Both the position numbers and the translations under genes were made by a program. The notes beneath the pieces were generated by a model. That model searched no databases, was not told where the DNA came from, and saw only the letters and a list, made by a program, of their open reading frames with translations. Shown one piece after another: positions 1-8,462 of a stretch of 64,000 bases of DNA. Origin of the DNA: Micromonospora terminaliae (lineage in GTDB: Bacteria > Actinomycetota > Actinomycetes > Mycobacteriales > Micromonosporaceae); NCBI RefSeq assembly GCF_009671205.1, contig NZ_CP045309.1, positions 2,418,001 to 2,482,000 of the forward strand, read 5' to 3'. Position 1 is the stretch's first letter, and each line of letters starts with the position of its first letter.

Positions 1-747
1 CTCGACGCGACCGGCGAGCGGCTGCCGGCGCCGTTGTTCCCCGGCTTCGACACCCTCGCCACGCTGCGCCACCTGCGGGCCACCGGCCACGACTACAGCT
101 GGTTCGTGCTCACCCAGAAGATCCTGGAGAAGGAGTTCGCGCTCTCCGGCTCCGAGCAGAACCCGGACCTGACCAACCGCAGCGTGCGGCAGGTGCTGCA
201 GCGGGTCCGCCCGGGGGCGCCCGCGCCGGTGGAGGCGTTCAAGCGGCACGGCGCGGACTTCGTCGTCGCCGACGCCCTGCCGGAGCTGGTCGACGGGATG
301 AACAAGCTGGCCGCCGAGAGCGGCGGGCCGCAGCTCGACGCGACGGCGCTGCGCCGGGTCGTCGAGGCCCGGGACCGGGAGATCGCCCACCCGTTCGGCA
401 AGGACGCCCAGCTGCACGCCATCCGCGGCGCCCGCCGTTACCGGGGTGACCGGCTGATCCGGGTCGCCACCCCGCACCGGCTGCTCGACCCGGCTGCCGG
501 CCCGCTGATCGCCGTGCAGCTGCACGTGCTGACCCGCAAGACCCTCGGCGGCCTGCACACCGACCTGTCCGCACGGGTGCTGCGCCCGGACGGCGAGCCC
601 CTCGCCGGGGTGTACGCCGCCGGCGAGGTCGCCGGGTTCGGGGGCGGCGGCATGCACGGCTACAACGCCCTGGAGGGCACGTTCCTCGGCGGCTGCCTCT
701 TCTCCGGCCGCACGGCCGGCCGCGCCGCCGCGGCCGCGGTCGGGTAG
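1..747 (+). CDS. FAD-binding dehydrogenase, C-terminal part (5' truncated by window edge)
   Basis: The reading frame is open from the first base, so the N-terminal nucleotide-binding half lies outside the window; about 248 codons remain. The C-terminal end has a glycine-rich stretch followed by HGYNALEGTFLGG and a final Ala/Arg-rich helix. This is typical of the fumarate reductase/ketosteroid dehydrogenase-like flavoproteins that actinobacterial annotations call FAD-binding dehydrogenase (Rv0785 type). The substrate cannot be told from this part. It converges on the ccm operon, and a hairpin lies between them. Family assignment rests on the C-terminal motif and is fairly secure; the specific reaction is unknown. 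Confidence 0.75.
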   Translation, partial: LDATGERLPAPLFPGFDTLATLRHLRATGHDYSWFVLTQKILEKEFALSGSEQNPDLTNRSVRQVLQRVRPGAPAPVEAFKRHGADFVVADALPELVDGMNKLAAESGGPQLDATALRRVVEARDREIAHPFGKDAQLHAIRGARRYRGDRLIRVATPHRLLDPAAGPLIAVQLHVLTRKTLGGLHTDLSARVLRPDGEPLAGVYAAGEVAGFGGGGMHGYNALEGTFLGGCLFSGRTAGRAAAAAVG

Positions 748-756
748 CTCGCCAGG

Positions 757-788
757 CCGGCCGGGACCCGCGGGGCGGACCCGGCCGG
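757..788. terminator. Convergent hairpin terminator
   Basis: Inverted repeat CCGGCCGGG / CCCGGCCGG (9-bp stem, 14-nt loop) between the stops of the flavoprotein gene (plus) and ccmH (minus). There is no U-tract, as is usual for high-GC actinomycete terminators. Confidence 0.5.
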
Positions 789-795
789 CTCGGGA

Positions 796-1713
796 TCAGG
801 GCCCGACAGGTTCCCGCCCGGTCGCGAGCAGCCGCCGGATCTCCGCGGCGGCCGGGTGCTCCGGTGCGACGGCCAGGAAACGCCGCAGCGTGTCGACCGC
901 CTCGACGGGCCGGCTGTTCCGCTGCGCCAGGCCCAGCACCAGCAGGCCGTCGGGGGAAGCCGGTTCGCGGGCGAGCACGTCCCGGGCGGTTCGTTGCGCG
1001 GCCGCGCCGTCACCGGCGCGGAGCTGCGCGAACGCGAGTCGCAGCCGGACGTCGTCGTCGGGCCGGTCCCGCAGCGCCTCCTGGTACATCTGCGCGGCGG
1101 CGTCGTACCTGTTCTGCGTCTCCAGGTCGTGGGCGAGTTGGAGGGCGACCGCGACCGGGTCGGCCGGCGCCGGCCGGGCGGGCGGGTCGAGCCGGTCGGC
1201 GACGATCGCGACGGACGCCACGAGCGCCACCACCCCCGCGGACGCCACCCGCCACGCCCGGCGTGCGCCCCGGGCGTCCGGCGCCCAGGGGACGGCGGAA
1301 CCGGTGCGGGCGGCACCGGTCCGGCCGGCACCGGGTCGGAGCGTCCGCACGGCCGCGTAGCCGCCGGCCAGCAACGCCAGCGCGGGTACGCCCCAGAGCA
1401 GCAGCCGGACCCCGCGAGCCGGTGGATCGGTCAGCACGTCGGCGCCGTAGCGCTGGACGAACCACCGCCGGATCTCGGTCCGGTCCCGCCCCTGGGCGAG
1501 CTGGTCCGCCACCACCTGCCGCATCGCCGCCGCGATCGGTGACCGGGAGTCCGCCACCGACTCGCCCTGACAGGCCGGGCAGCGCAGCCCGGCGGACACC
1601 GCGCGCACCGGGTCCTGGCGGTCGGGGTCGCCCGCCGACCGGGCCAGCGCGGCGCCGGCCGCCGCGGCGAGCATGACGAGCACGAGCGCCACCAGGGCGC
1701 GTCGCCACCTCAT
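796..1713 (-). CDS. ccmH: Cytochrome c maturation protein CcmH with C-terminal TPR region
   Basis: 305-residue System I cytochrome c maturation protein. After a signal anchor (residues 6-24) comes RCPACQGESVADS, with the CxxC (C45, C48) that reduces apocytochrome haem-binding cysteines. A second membrane helix follows near residues 100-120. The C-terminal half, from about residue 150, has a membrane helix and then TPR-like repeats (YDAAAQMYQEAL, LRAGDGAAAQRTARDVL), as in E. coli-type CcmH that carries a CcmI-like domain. The ATG at 1713 overlaps the ccmG stop (ATGA), which fixes the start. It is the last gene of the ccm operon and acts on the outer face of the membrane with CcmF and CcmG. Confidence 0.88.
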   Translation of the reverse strand: MRWRRALVALVLVMLAAAAGAALARSAGDPDRQDPVRAVSAGLRCPACQGESVADSRSPIAAAMRQVVADQLAQGRDRTEIRRWFVQRYGADVLTDPPARGVRLLLWGVPALALLAGGYAAVRTLRPGAGRTGAARTGSAVPWAPDARGARRAWRVASAGVVALVASVAIVADRLDPPARPAPADPVAVALQLAHDLETQNRYDAAAQMYQEALRDRPDDDVRLRLAFAQLRAGDGAAAQRTARDVLAREPASPDGLLVLGLAQRNSRPVEAVDTLRRFLAVAPEHPAAAEIRRLLATGREPVGP

Positions 1714-2270
1714 CCGGCCAGCAGCGGTGGGATCCGCTGCTCCAGCCACTGCCGGGTCACCACCCCCTGCCGCCGGTCGACGAGCCGGCCGTCCCGGCCG
1801 ACCACGAAGGTCTCCGGCACGCCCCGCACGCCCCACTCGACCGCCCGCGTCCCGTCGGGATCCGGCACCACGGTCAACCCGGCCGCACCGGTCTCGTCGA
1901 GCAGCGCCCGGACCGCGTCGCTGCCGTCGCGGATGTTGAGCCCGACCAGCCGTACGCCGCGCGGCGACCAGGTGCGCTCGGCCTCCCTCAGCACCGGCAG
2001 CTCGTCCCGGCACGGTCCGCACCAGGAGGCGAACACGTTGACCAGCACCACCTGGCCCCGGGCTTCGGTGAGCGCGAAGCGGCCACCGTCCAGGGTGGCG
2101 CCGGCCAGTGCCGGGGCGGGCCTGCCGGTCACCGCCGTGAGCTCGCCGGGGTTCGGCGTGGCGGGTGCGCGCAGGCCGAAGGCGATCAGCGCGCCGACGG
2201 CGACGGTGAGCGCGAGGACCGTCGCCGGCCCGGCGCGCAGCCGTCCGGGGCGCCGCGCCGGCCGCCTCAC
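1710..2270 (-). CDS. ccmG: Thiol:disulfide interchange protein CcmG/DsbE
   Basis: 186-residue membrane-tethered thioredoxin-like protein. It has a basic N-terminus, one membrane helix (about residues 14-33), then a redoxin domain with VNVFASWCGPCRDELP (C84, C87). The fold continues through GVRGVPETFVV, the cis-Pro region. It should reduce CcmH or apocytochrome cysteines during haem attachment. The GTG start overlaps the ccmF stop (GTGA), and its own stop overlaps the ccmH start. ResA of System II is a similar protein; the neighbouring CcmE and CcmF make CcmG the better name. Confidence 0.9.
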   Translation of the reverse strand: MRRPARRPGRLRAGPATVLALTVAVGALIAFGLRAPATPNPGELTAVTGRPAPALAGATLDGGRFALTEARGQVVLVNVFASWCGPCRDELPVLREAERTWSPRGVRLVGLNIRDGSDAVRALLDETGAAGLTVVPDPDGTRAVEWGVRGVPETFVVGRDGRLVDRRQGVVTRQWLEQRIPPLLAG

Positions 2271-4207
2271 GTCGGGGCTCCCGGTCCGACGGCCACCGGG
2301 GCTGGCCGCGGCCGGTCGGCGCGGGCGGCCGGGCGGGTTCGGGAGCGGGCGGTGGCGGCGGCCGCGAGCAATCCGCTGACGGCGGTCAGGGCGCCGCCGA
2401 CCCAGATCAGGCCGACGAGCGGGTTCACCGCGAGTCGGACGGTGGCGGTGCCGCTGTCCTCGGCGACGGCGAGCAGCGTGACGTACGTGTCGCGCAACGG
2501 GCCGGCGCCGATCGCGGGCACGGTGACGGCGGTGTCCCGGGCGGCCTGGTAGCGCAGCGCGGGCCTGATCGTCCGTTCGTGGCCCGACGCGGTGAGCACC
2601 AGCCGGGCCCGTACCGCCATGTTCCCGTCGCCGCCGGTCCGGTCCACCCCGACCAGCCGGACCGCGACGTCGCTCACCCGCAGCGTCTCGCCGACCCGCA
2701 GCGTCCGTTCGGTGTCCCGGCCGTACGCCGACGAGCCGGCGACACCCGCCGCGACCAGGGCGAGACCGGCGTGCGCGACCAGTCCGGCGAGCCGGGCGGG
2801 CCGTCGGTGCGGGCCGGGCCGGCGCAGCCGCGGGGCCAGGTCCCCGGCCAGTCCGGTGAGGACGAACCCGGCCGCGCCGAACGCGGTGAGCGCGGCCGGG
2901 CCGGGGCGGCTGAGCAGCCCGACGAGGGCCACGGTGCCCAGGCCGGCGCCGGCGGGGACGACGAGCCGCCACAGCGCCGCCGAGCGGTCGCGGACCCGCA
3001 GGGCCGGCGTCACGCCCATCACCAGCAGCACCACGACCGCCAGGGGCACCGCTGTGCGCTGGTAGTAGGCGGGCCCCACCGACGAGCCCGAGCCGGTCAG
3101 CGGGGTGGTGAGCAGCGGCAGGATCGTGCCGATCAGCACCACCGCGGCGATGGTCACCAGGAGCACGGCGTGGACCAGCACCAGGGTGGCGCGGGACAGC
3201 GCCCGGGGGCGCTCCGTAGGGGCCGGCTCGGGGGCCCGGCGGCCGGTCAGGACGGCCGACACCACCACCGCCAGCAGCACGAAGCCGAGCAGCATCGGGC
3301 CCAGCGGCGAGTCGGTGAAGGCGTGCACGCTGGCCACCGCACCGGATCGGGTCAGGAAGGTGCCGAGCAGCACCAGCAGGAAGCTCGCGCAGGCGAGCGC
3401 GCCGTGCCAGGCGACCCGTCCGCGGACCAGGGTGGTGTGCAGGAACGCGGTGGCGGTCAGCCAGGGCAGCAGGGAGGCGTTCTCCACCGGGTCCCACGCC
3501 CAGTAGCCGCCCCAGCCCAGCACCGCGTACGACCACCAGGCGCCCATCCCGATGCCCCCGGTCAGCGCCGCCCAGGCGACCAGCGCCCACGGGCGCGCCA
3601 TCCGCACCCAACCCGGTCCGTCCCGTCCCGCCAGTGGCGCCGCCAGCGCGAACGCGAAGGGTACGACCAGGCCGAGGTAGCCGGCGTAGAGCAGCGGCGG
3701 GTGCACCCCCATGGCCGGGTGCTGCTGGAGCAGGGGATTCGGTCCGGGGCCGTCGGCCGGCACCGGGCTCACCGCGCGGAACGGGTTCGCGGCGAAGGTG
3801 GACAGCGCGAAGAAGAACATCGTGACCACGCTGAGGACCACCATGGCGTACGCGTGCAGCCGCGGCGGGTACGCGCGCCGGGCCAGCAGCGCGGCGTAGC
3901 CGCCGAGGACCAGCAACCACAGCAGCAGCGAACCGTCCAGGGCCGACCAGAGGCTGGTCAGGGTGTAGTAGAGCGGGACGTCCCGGCCGCCGTTCTCGGC
4001 CACGAACCGGACGCTGAAGTCGTGCCGCAGCAGCGCCGTCTCCAGCAGGGCGCAGGCCAGGGCGGCGGCGGCCAGGGTGGCGGCGGTGCCGTGCCGGGCG
4101 GTGCGGACGGCCGCGCCGAACAGGGCCACCCGCAGCCAGAGCAGGGTGGTGAGGGTCGCGCAGGCGAGTCCGACGGCGAGGCCGGCGGTGCCGAGGTCAC
4201 CCAGCAT
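2267..4207 (-). CDS. ccmF: Haem lyase CcmF/NrfE-family protein
   Basis: 646-residue polytopic membrane protein with about 14 hydrophobic segments. It carries the haem-handling WWD signature GWGGYWAWDPVENASLLPWL around residues 230-250. It also has conserved histidines in HPPLLY near residue 170 and HTTLVRG after the WWD domain. A large C-terminal extracytoplasmic loop (RVGETLRVSDVAVRLVGV onward) and a last helix complete the family architecture. CcmF takes haem from CcmE and joins it to apocytochrome CxxCH motifs together with CcmH. The length is normal for CcmF. It sits between ccmE (11-bp overlap) and ccmG. Confidence 0.93.
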   Translation of the reverse strand: MLGDLGTAGLAVGLACATLTTLLWLRVALFGAAVRTARHGTAATLAAAALACALLETALLRHDFSVRFVAENGGRDVPLYYTLTSLWSALDGSLLLWLLVLGGYAALLARRAYPPRLHAYAMVVLSVVTMFFFALSTFAANPFRAVSPVPADGPGPNPLLQQHPAMGVHPPLLYAGYLGLVVPFAFALAAPLAGRDGPGWVRMARPWALVAWAALTGGIGMGAWWSYAVLGWGGYWAWDPVENASLLPWLTATAFLHTTLVRGRVAWHGALACASFLLVLLGTFLTRSGAVASVHAFTDSPLGPMLLGFVLLAVVVSAVLTGRRAPEPAPTERPRALSRATLVLVHAVLLVTIAAVVLIGTILPLLTTPLTGSGSSVGPAYYQRTAVPLAVVVLLVMGVTPALRVRDRSAALWRLVVPAGAGLGTVALVGLLSRPGPAALTAFGAAGFVLTGLAGDLAPRLRRPGPHRRPARLAGLVAHAGLALVAAGVAGSSAYGRDTERTLRVGETLRVSDVAVRLVGVDRTGGDGNMAVRARLVLTASGHERTIRPALRYQAARDTAVTVPAIGAGPLRDTYVTLLAVAEDSGTATVRLAVNPLVGLIWVGGALTAVSGLLAAAATARSRTRPAARADRPRPAPVAVGPGAPT

Positions 4208-4607
4208 CGACCGTTACCGCGGGGGAGGACGACGGGCCGTACTCGTTGCCGTGCCGGACCACCACGTGGTCGGAGCGGAACACGCCGTCGGAGGACAGCC
4301 TGCCCTCGACGACCGCCCCGGTTCCCTCGCGGAAGGTCTCCGGAGGCGCGCCGCGCTGCTCGACGGTGATCTCGTGGCCGGCCTCGGCGAGGCGGAACAC
4401 GACGAGCTCGCCCTCGTGGCGCAGCGAGCCGGGCACGACGTCGCCGCCGAGGCGGACCCGGTGGCCCGCGAGGCCCGGATCGCCGAGCAGCTCGCCCGGC
4501 GTCCGGTAGTAGGTGACGGTGTCGCGGAGCGCGCTGGTGACCAGCAGCCCGCCGACGGCGAGCAGCACCGCGACGAGGGCCACCCGGCCCGCCCGCCGCC
4601 GTATCAT
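4197..4607 (-). CDS. ccmE: Cytochrome c maturation haem chaperone CcmE
   Basis: 136-residue protein with an N-terminal membrane anchor (about residues 8-26) and an OB-fold domain. Near the C-terminus it has VVVRHGNEYGPS, which places H119 and Y123 in the H-x3-Y arrangement that binds haem covalently in CcmE (H130/Y134 in E. coli). CcmE carries haem from CcmABC(D) to CcmF on the outer face of the membrane. The ATG overlaps the ccmC stop. CcmE is the diagnostic protein of System I and has no counterpart in System II, so its presence in an actinomycete is notable. Confidence 0.92.
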   Translation of the reverse strand: MIRRRAGRVALVAVLLAVGGLLVTSALRDTVTYYRTPGELLGDPGLAGHRVRLGGDVVPGSLRHEGELVVFRLAEAGHEITVEQRGAPPETFREGTGAVVEGRLSSDGVFRSDHVVVRHGNEYGPSSSPAVTVDAG

Positions 4608-5368
4608 CCGACGCCGGCCGGCGTGCGCTCGGCGGCGGAGGAGGAGGGCTCGGGAGCCAGGCGGCGCTCCAGGTGGCGCACCCGGTGCAGCAGGAGGCAG
4701 AACGCGGCGAGGGTCGCGGCGGCCACGGCGAGGAGCAACGCGGTGGCCATCCGAAGGTCGATGGGCGGCCGGTGCGGGGCCAGCACCGTCGCCTGCTGGT
4801 GCAGCGAGCGCCACCAGACCACGGAGAAGTGCACCACGGGCACCAGGAGGAAGCCGGCGACGCCGGCGACCGCGGCCGGCCGGGCCACCCGGTGATCGCC
4901 GCCGTCGCGCGCCGCCCGGCGCTCGGCCAGCGCCCGGCGCAGGGCGAGGTAGCCGGCGTAGGCGAGCAGCAGCAGGGCGGTGCTGACCAGCCGCGGATCC
5001 CAGGCCCACCAGGTGCCCCAGACCAGGTGCCCCCAGATGGCCCCGGTGCCGATGGCAGCGGCGGTGAGAACCACGCCGAGTTCGGCCGCCGCCCGGGCGA
5101 ACCGGTCCCAGCGCAGGTCACCGCCGATCAGGTACGCCCCGCTGGCCGCGAGCACGACCGTGAACGCGGCGTACGCCACCCAGGCGGCGGGGACGTGCAG
5201 GTACATGAGGCGTTGCGCGTCGCCCTGGAGTTCATCGGGGGGCGCGAGCCAGCCGCCGGCCACCGTGGCCGCGGCGGTGAGCCCGGCGGCGGCCCAGGCC
5301 ATCGTCCGACGGGCCGCGGCCGCTGCGGCGGTGTCCGTGAGGAGGTCCACGGTGGAGGCGTGCATCAT
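4604..5368 (-). CDS. ccmC: Haem exporter/handling protein CcmC
   Basis: 254-residue membrane protein with six hydrophobic segments, the WWD motif WGHLVWGTWWAWDPRL (about residues 112-127) and flanking histidines (YLHVP near residue 58; VPVVHFSVVWW near 180). CcmC presents haem to CcmE. An upstream in-frame start at 5425 exists, but AGGGAG sits directly before the ATG pair at 5368/5365, so the shorter form is preferred. It is the first gene of the minus-strand ccm operon. No ccmA, ccmB or ccmD is seen in the window, so those parts must be elsewhere or absent. Confidence 0.88.
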   Translation of the reverse strand: MMHASTVDLLTDTAAAAAARRTMAWAAAGLTAAATVAGGWLAPPDELQGDAQRLMYLHVPAAWVAYAAFTVVLAASGAYLIGGDLRWDRFARAAAELGVVLTAAAIGTGAIWGHLVWGTWWAWDPRLVSTALLLLAYAGYLALRRALAERRAARDGGDHRVARPAAVAGVAGFLLVPVVHFSVVWWRSLHQQATVLAPHRPPIDLRMATALLLAVAAATLAAFCLLLHRVRHLERRLAPEPSSSAAERTPAGVG

Positions 5369-5437
5369 CTCCCTGTCCGCGTCCCTGAGGCGCTTGACCG
5401 AGAAGGTGGGACTGGACAACACCATAGGACGCTCGGA

Positions 5438-5463
5438 TATCCCAGATGCCGCTGTTCGGGATA
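5438..5463. promoter_or_regulatory. Inverted repeat in the ccm/cox divergent promoter region
   Basis: TATCCC and GGGATA separated by 14 bp form an inverted repeat inside the roughly 130-bp gap between ccmC (minus) and the cytochrome oxidase operon (plus). The local sequence is more AT-rich than its surroundings. This suits a dyad operator that co-regulates both operons, but no known regulator consensus was recognised. Confidence 0.35.
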
Positions 5464-5497
5464 AAAGGTACGAAGGCCGGTATTAGGGTCCTTCCCG

Positions 5498-6526
5498 GTG
5501 AAGACGACAGCGCAGACCATCTCGAGCCCGGCTCGGCGGCAGCGCCGGCCGCGGTCGGTGCTGCCGCTGCTGTACGGCCCGCTGCTGCTCGCCGGCTGCT
5601 CCGGCGGCAGCCCCTCGGCGTTGAGTCCGGCGGGGACCGGGGCGGGGCGGGTCAGCGGCCTCTGGTGGCTGCTGTTCTGGGTCTCCATGGCGGTGTTCGC
5701 CGAGGTCATGGCGCTGCTCGCCTGGGCCCTCGTGTTCCGGCGGGGCACCGCCCGGGTGCGTCACGGCCAGCCGTTGCGCTTCGTGACGATTGCCGGGGCG
5801 GGGCTGCCGTTCGTCATCCTCGTGGCGGTCTACGGCGTCGGTCTGCGGGACCTCGCCGCGCTCGGCGCCGGCCCGGGACGGGACGCGCCCACCGTGGAGG
5901 TCACCGGCCACAAGTGGTGGTGGGAGGTGCGCTACGCGGGCGCCTCCGGCGCCACCGCGAACGAGATCCACATTCCGGTGGGGGAGCGGGTCCGGGTCCG
6001 GCTGCGCACCGACGACGTGCTGCACAGCTTCTGGGTACCGCAGTTGATGCCGAAGCTGGACCTGATCGCCGGCGAGACCCGGGAGACCTGGCTGGAGGCC
6101 CGGCGCGGCGGCCGCTACCGCGGCCAGTGCGCCGAGTACTGCGGCACCCAGCACGCCCACATGGCGTTCCTCGTGGTGGCCGAACCCCGCGCCGATTTCG
6201 ACGCCTGGCTGGCCCGGCTGGACGCCCCCGCCCGGGCGCCGCGGACCGAGGCCGAACGGCGCGGTCAGCAGACCTTCGTGCAGGGCACCTGCGCGGCCTG
6301 CCACACGGTCCGGGGCACCGGCGCGCAGGGGCAGGTGGGGCCGGACCTGTCGAACGCCGGCTCGCGGTGGAGCATCGGCGCCGGCGCGGTGCCCAACGAC
6401 GCCGGACACCTCGGCGGCTGGATCGCCAACTCGCAGACCGTCAAGCCGGGCAACGCCATGCCCCCGCAGCCGGTCGACGCCGACCGGCTGCCCGACCTCA
6501 TCACCTACCTGCGGTCGCTGGAGTAG
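5498..6526 (+). CDS. ctaC: Cytochrome c oxidase subunit II fused to cytochrome c (caa3 type)
   Basis: 342-residue lipoprotein. The lipobox LLLAGC puts the lipidated cysteine at C34. Two membrane helices follow (about 53-80 and 96-115), then a cupredoxin domain with the CuA ligands H176, C211, E213, C215, H219 and M222 (CAEYCGTQHAHM). A fused class I cytochrome c domain follows, with haem motif CAACHT (C265, C268, H269) and axial M321. It accepts electrons from a cytochrome and passes them to haem a. The start is GTG. It heads the oxidase operon, so haem attachment to this protein is an obvious client of the adjacent ccm genes. Confidence 0.95.
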   Translation: MKTTAQTISSPARRQRRPRSVLPLLYGPLLLAGCSGGSPSALSPAGTGAGRVSGLWWLLFWVSMAVFAEVMALLAWALVFRRGTARVRHGQPLRFVTIAGAGLPFVILVAVYGVGLRDLAALGAGPGRDAPTVEVTGHKWWWEVRYAGASGATANEIHIPVGERVRVRLRTDDVLHSFWVPQLMPKLDLIAGETRETWLEARRGGRYRGQCAEYCGTQHAHMAFLVVAEPRADFDAWLARLDAPARAPRTEAERRGQQTFVQGTCAACHTVRGTGAQGQVGPDLSNAGSRWSIGAGAVPNDAGHLGGWIANSQTVKPGNAMPPQPVDADRLPDLITYLRSLE

Positions 6527-6533
6527 GGCCACC

Positions 6534-8462
6534 ATGTCCACGACCACCAGCACCGCCCCCGGCGTGGGCCGGGACGACCTGGCCCGCCTGGCCGAGCACT
6601 GGGCCGAGCCCCGCTCGCTGCGCGCCTGGTTCACCACGGTCGACCACAAGAAGATCGGCCGGCGCTACCTGGTCACCGCCGCGTTCTTCTTCGTCCTCGC
6701 CGGGCTCAGCGCCCTGGTGATGCGCACCCAGCTCGCCCGGCCCGAGTCCGGCGTGGTGTCCCCGCAGGAGTACAACCAGATCTTCACCATGCACGGCACC
6801 GCGATGATCTTCCTGTTCGCCACCCCGATGCTCTTCGGCTTCGGCAACTTCCTCGTGCCGTTGATGATCGGATCACGGGACATGGCGTTCCCCCGCCTGA
6901 ACGCCTTCGGCTACTGGGTCTTCCTCTTCGCCGGCCTGTTCATGTGGGCGAGCCTGCCCTTCGGGGCGGCCCCAAACAACGGCTGGTTCGCGTACGCGCC
7001 GCTGAACCAGGTGCAGCACAACCCGGGCCTGCACATGGACGTCTACGCGCTCGGACTGCTGTTCCTCGGAATCTCCACCACCTCGGGCGCCATCAACTTC
7101 ATCGTCACGGCGCTCAAGCTGCGGGCGCCGGGGATGTCGCTCAACCGGGTGCCGCTGTTCGTCTGGGCGATCGTGGCCACCGCGTTCATGGTGGTCTTCG
7201 CCCTACCGGCGCTGAACGCGGACAACACGATGCTCTTCCTCGACCGCCGGTTCGGCACCCACTTCTTCGACCCGTCCGGCGGCGGGAACGTGCTGCTCTG
7301 GCAGCACCTGTTCTGGATCTTCGGGCACCCCGACGTGTACATCATCGTGCTATCCGCGCTGGGCATCGTCTCCGCGGTGCTGCCCGCGTTCACCCGCCGG
7401 GGCGTGGTCGCCTACTCGCTGATCGTGCTCTCCATCGTGGCGATCGCGATCATCTCGTTCGGGGTCTGGGTGCACCACATGTTCGCCACCGGGCTGCCGC
7501 AGCTGTCGTACAGCTTCTTCAGCGCGGCCAGCACCGTCATCACCATCCCGTCCGGGATCCAGATCTTCGCCTGGCTGGCCACCATGCTGCTCGGCCGGCT
7601 GGTCCTGCGGGTGCCGCTGCTGTTCGTGATCGGGTTCATCGTGACCTTCGTGCTCGGCGGCCTCACCGGCGCGATGTTCGCGGTGACCGCGTTCGACCAG
7701 CAGGTCACCGACTCCTACTTCGTGGTGGCGCACTTCCACTACGTGCTGATCGGCGGGGCCGTCTTCCCGATGCTCGCCGGCATCTACTACTGGCTCCCGA
7801 AGATCACCGGCCGGATGTACCACGAGGGGCTCGGGCGGTGGGCGTTCTGGCTGACCTTCGCCGGCATGCACGTCACCTTCTTCCCCATGCACCTCACCGG
7901 CCTGTTCGGCATGCCCCGGCGCGTGTACACCTACCGCAGCGAGCCGGGTTGGGACGGGTGGAACCTGGTCAGCACGGTCGGGTCGTACCTGCTGGCGCTC
8001 GGGCTCCTGCTGGTGCTCGTCGGCGTGGTGCACGCGCTGCGGCGGGGCCGGCCGGCGCCTGCGGACCCGTGGGAGGGCGACAGCCTGGAATGGTCGACGG
8101 CCTCGCCACCCGAGCCGTACAACTTCCCGGTCATTCCCCGGGTGCACAGCCTGCACCCCGCCTGGGACGCACGGACCGCCGAGTCGACCACCACCGGGGC
8201 GACCGCCGAGCGCGTCCTCAGCGACGGCCGGCGCACCCTGTTCACCAGCGAGCTGGACGCCCGCACCGAGCGGGCGGTGGACATGCCCGAGTCATCGTTC
8301 AAGCCACTCGTCCTCGCCGGCGCGCTGCTGGTCTTCTTCACCGCCATGCTGCTGGCCGCGTACCCCGTCGCGGTCGTCGCCGCGCTGGTGGTGGCGGCGA
8401 CGATCGCGGCCTGGCTCTGGCCGCCGCGTCGTCCCGACGAGGAACTCGGGGTGGCGTCATGA
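6534..8462 (+). CDS. ctaD: Cytochrome c oxidase subunit I with altered D/K channel residues
   Basis: 642-residue haem-copper oxidase subunit I with 12 core helices plus a C-terminal extension carrying two more hydrophobic segments. The haem a, haem a3 and CuB ligands are intact (H87, H265, H314, H315, H400, H402), as is the crosslinkable Tyr (Y269). The D-channel entrance D116 and N123 are kept. However, the channel glutamate of the usual GHPEVY motif is Asp (GHPDVY, D267), and the K-channel PTGxK motif reads PSGIQ (Q343). It should pump or at least reduce oxygen; pumping behaviour is uncertain given these changes. Its stop overlaps the subunit III start. Confidence 0.95.
   Translation: MSTTTSTAPGVGRDDLARLAEHWAEPRSLRAWFTTVDHKKIGRRYLVTAAFFFVLAGLSALVMRTQLARPESGVVSPQEYNQIFTMHGTAMIFLFATPMLFGFGNFLVPLMIGSRDMAFPRLNAFGYWVFLFAGLFMWASLPFGAAPNNGWFAYAPLNQVQHNPGLHMDVYALGLLFLGISTTSGAINFIVTALKLRAPGMSLNRVPLFVWAIVATAFMVVFALPALNADNTMLFLDRRFGTHFFDPSGGGNVLLWQHLFWIFGHPDVYIIVLSALGIVSAVLPAFTRRGVVAYSLIVLSIVAIAIISFGVWVHHMFATGLPQLSYSFFSAASTVITIPSGIQIFAWLATMLLGRLVLRVPLLFVIGFIVTFVLGGLTGAMFAVTAFDQQVTDSYFVVAHFHYVLIGGAVFPMLAGIYYWLPKITGRMYHEGLGRWAFWLTFAGMHVTFFPMHLTGLFGMPRRVYTYRSEPGWDGWNLVSTVGSYLLALGLLLVLVGVVHALRRGRPAPADPWEGDSLEWSTASPPEPYNFPVIPRVHSLHPAWDARTAESTTTGATAERVLSDGRRTLFTSELDARTERAVDMPESSFKPLVLAGALLVFFTAMLLAAYPVAVVAALVVAATIAAWLWPPRRPDEELGVAS

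Noticed and set aside
2579..4369. Long open frame (596 codons) antisense to ccmF/ccmE
   Set aside because: Composition is Gly/Arg/Gln/His-rich nonsense typical of frames opposite high-GC genes; the opposite strand encodes clear Ccm proteins.
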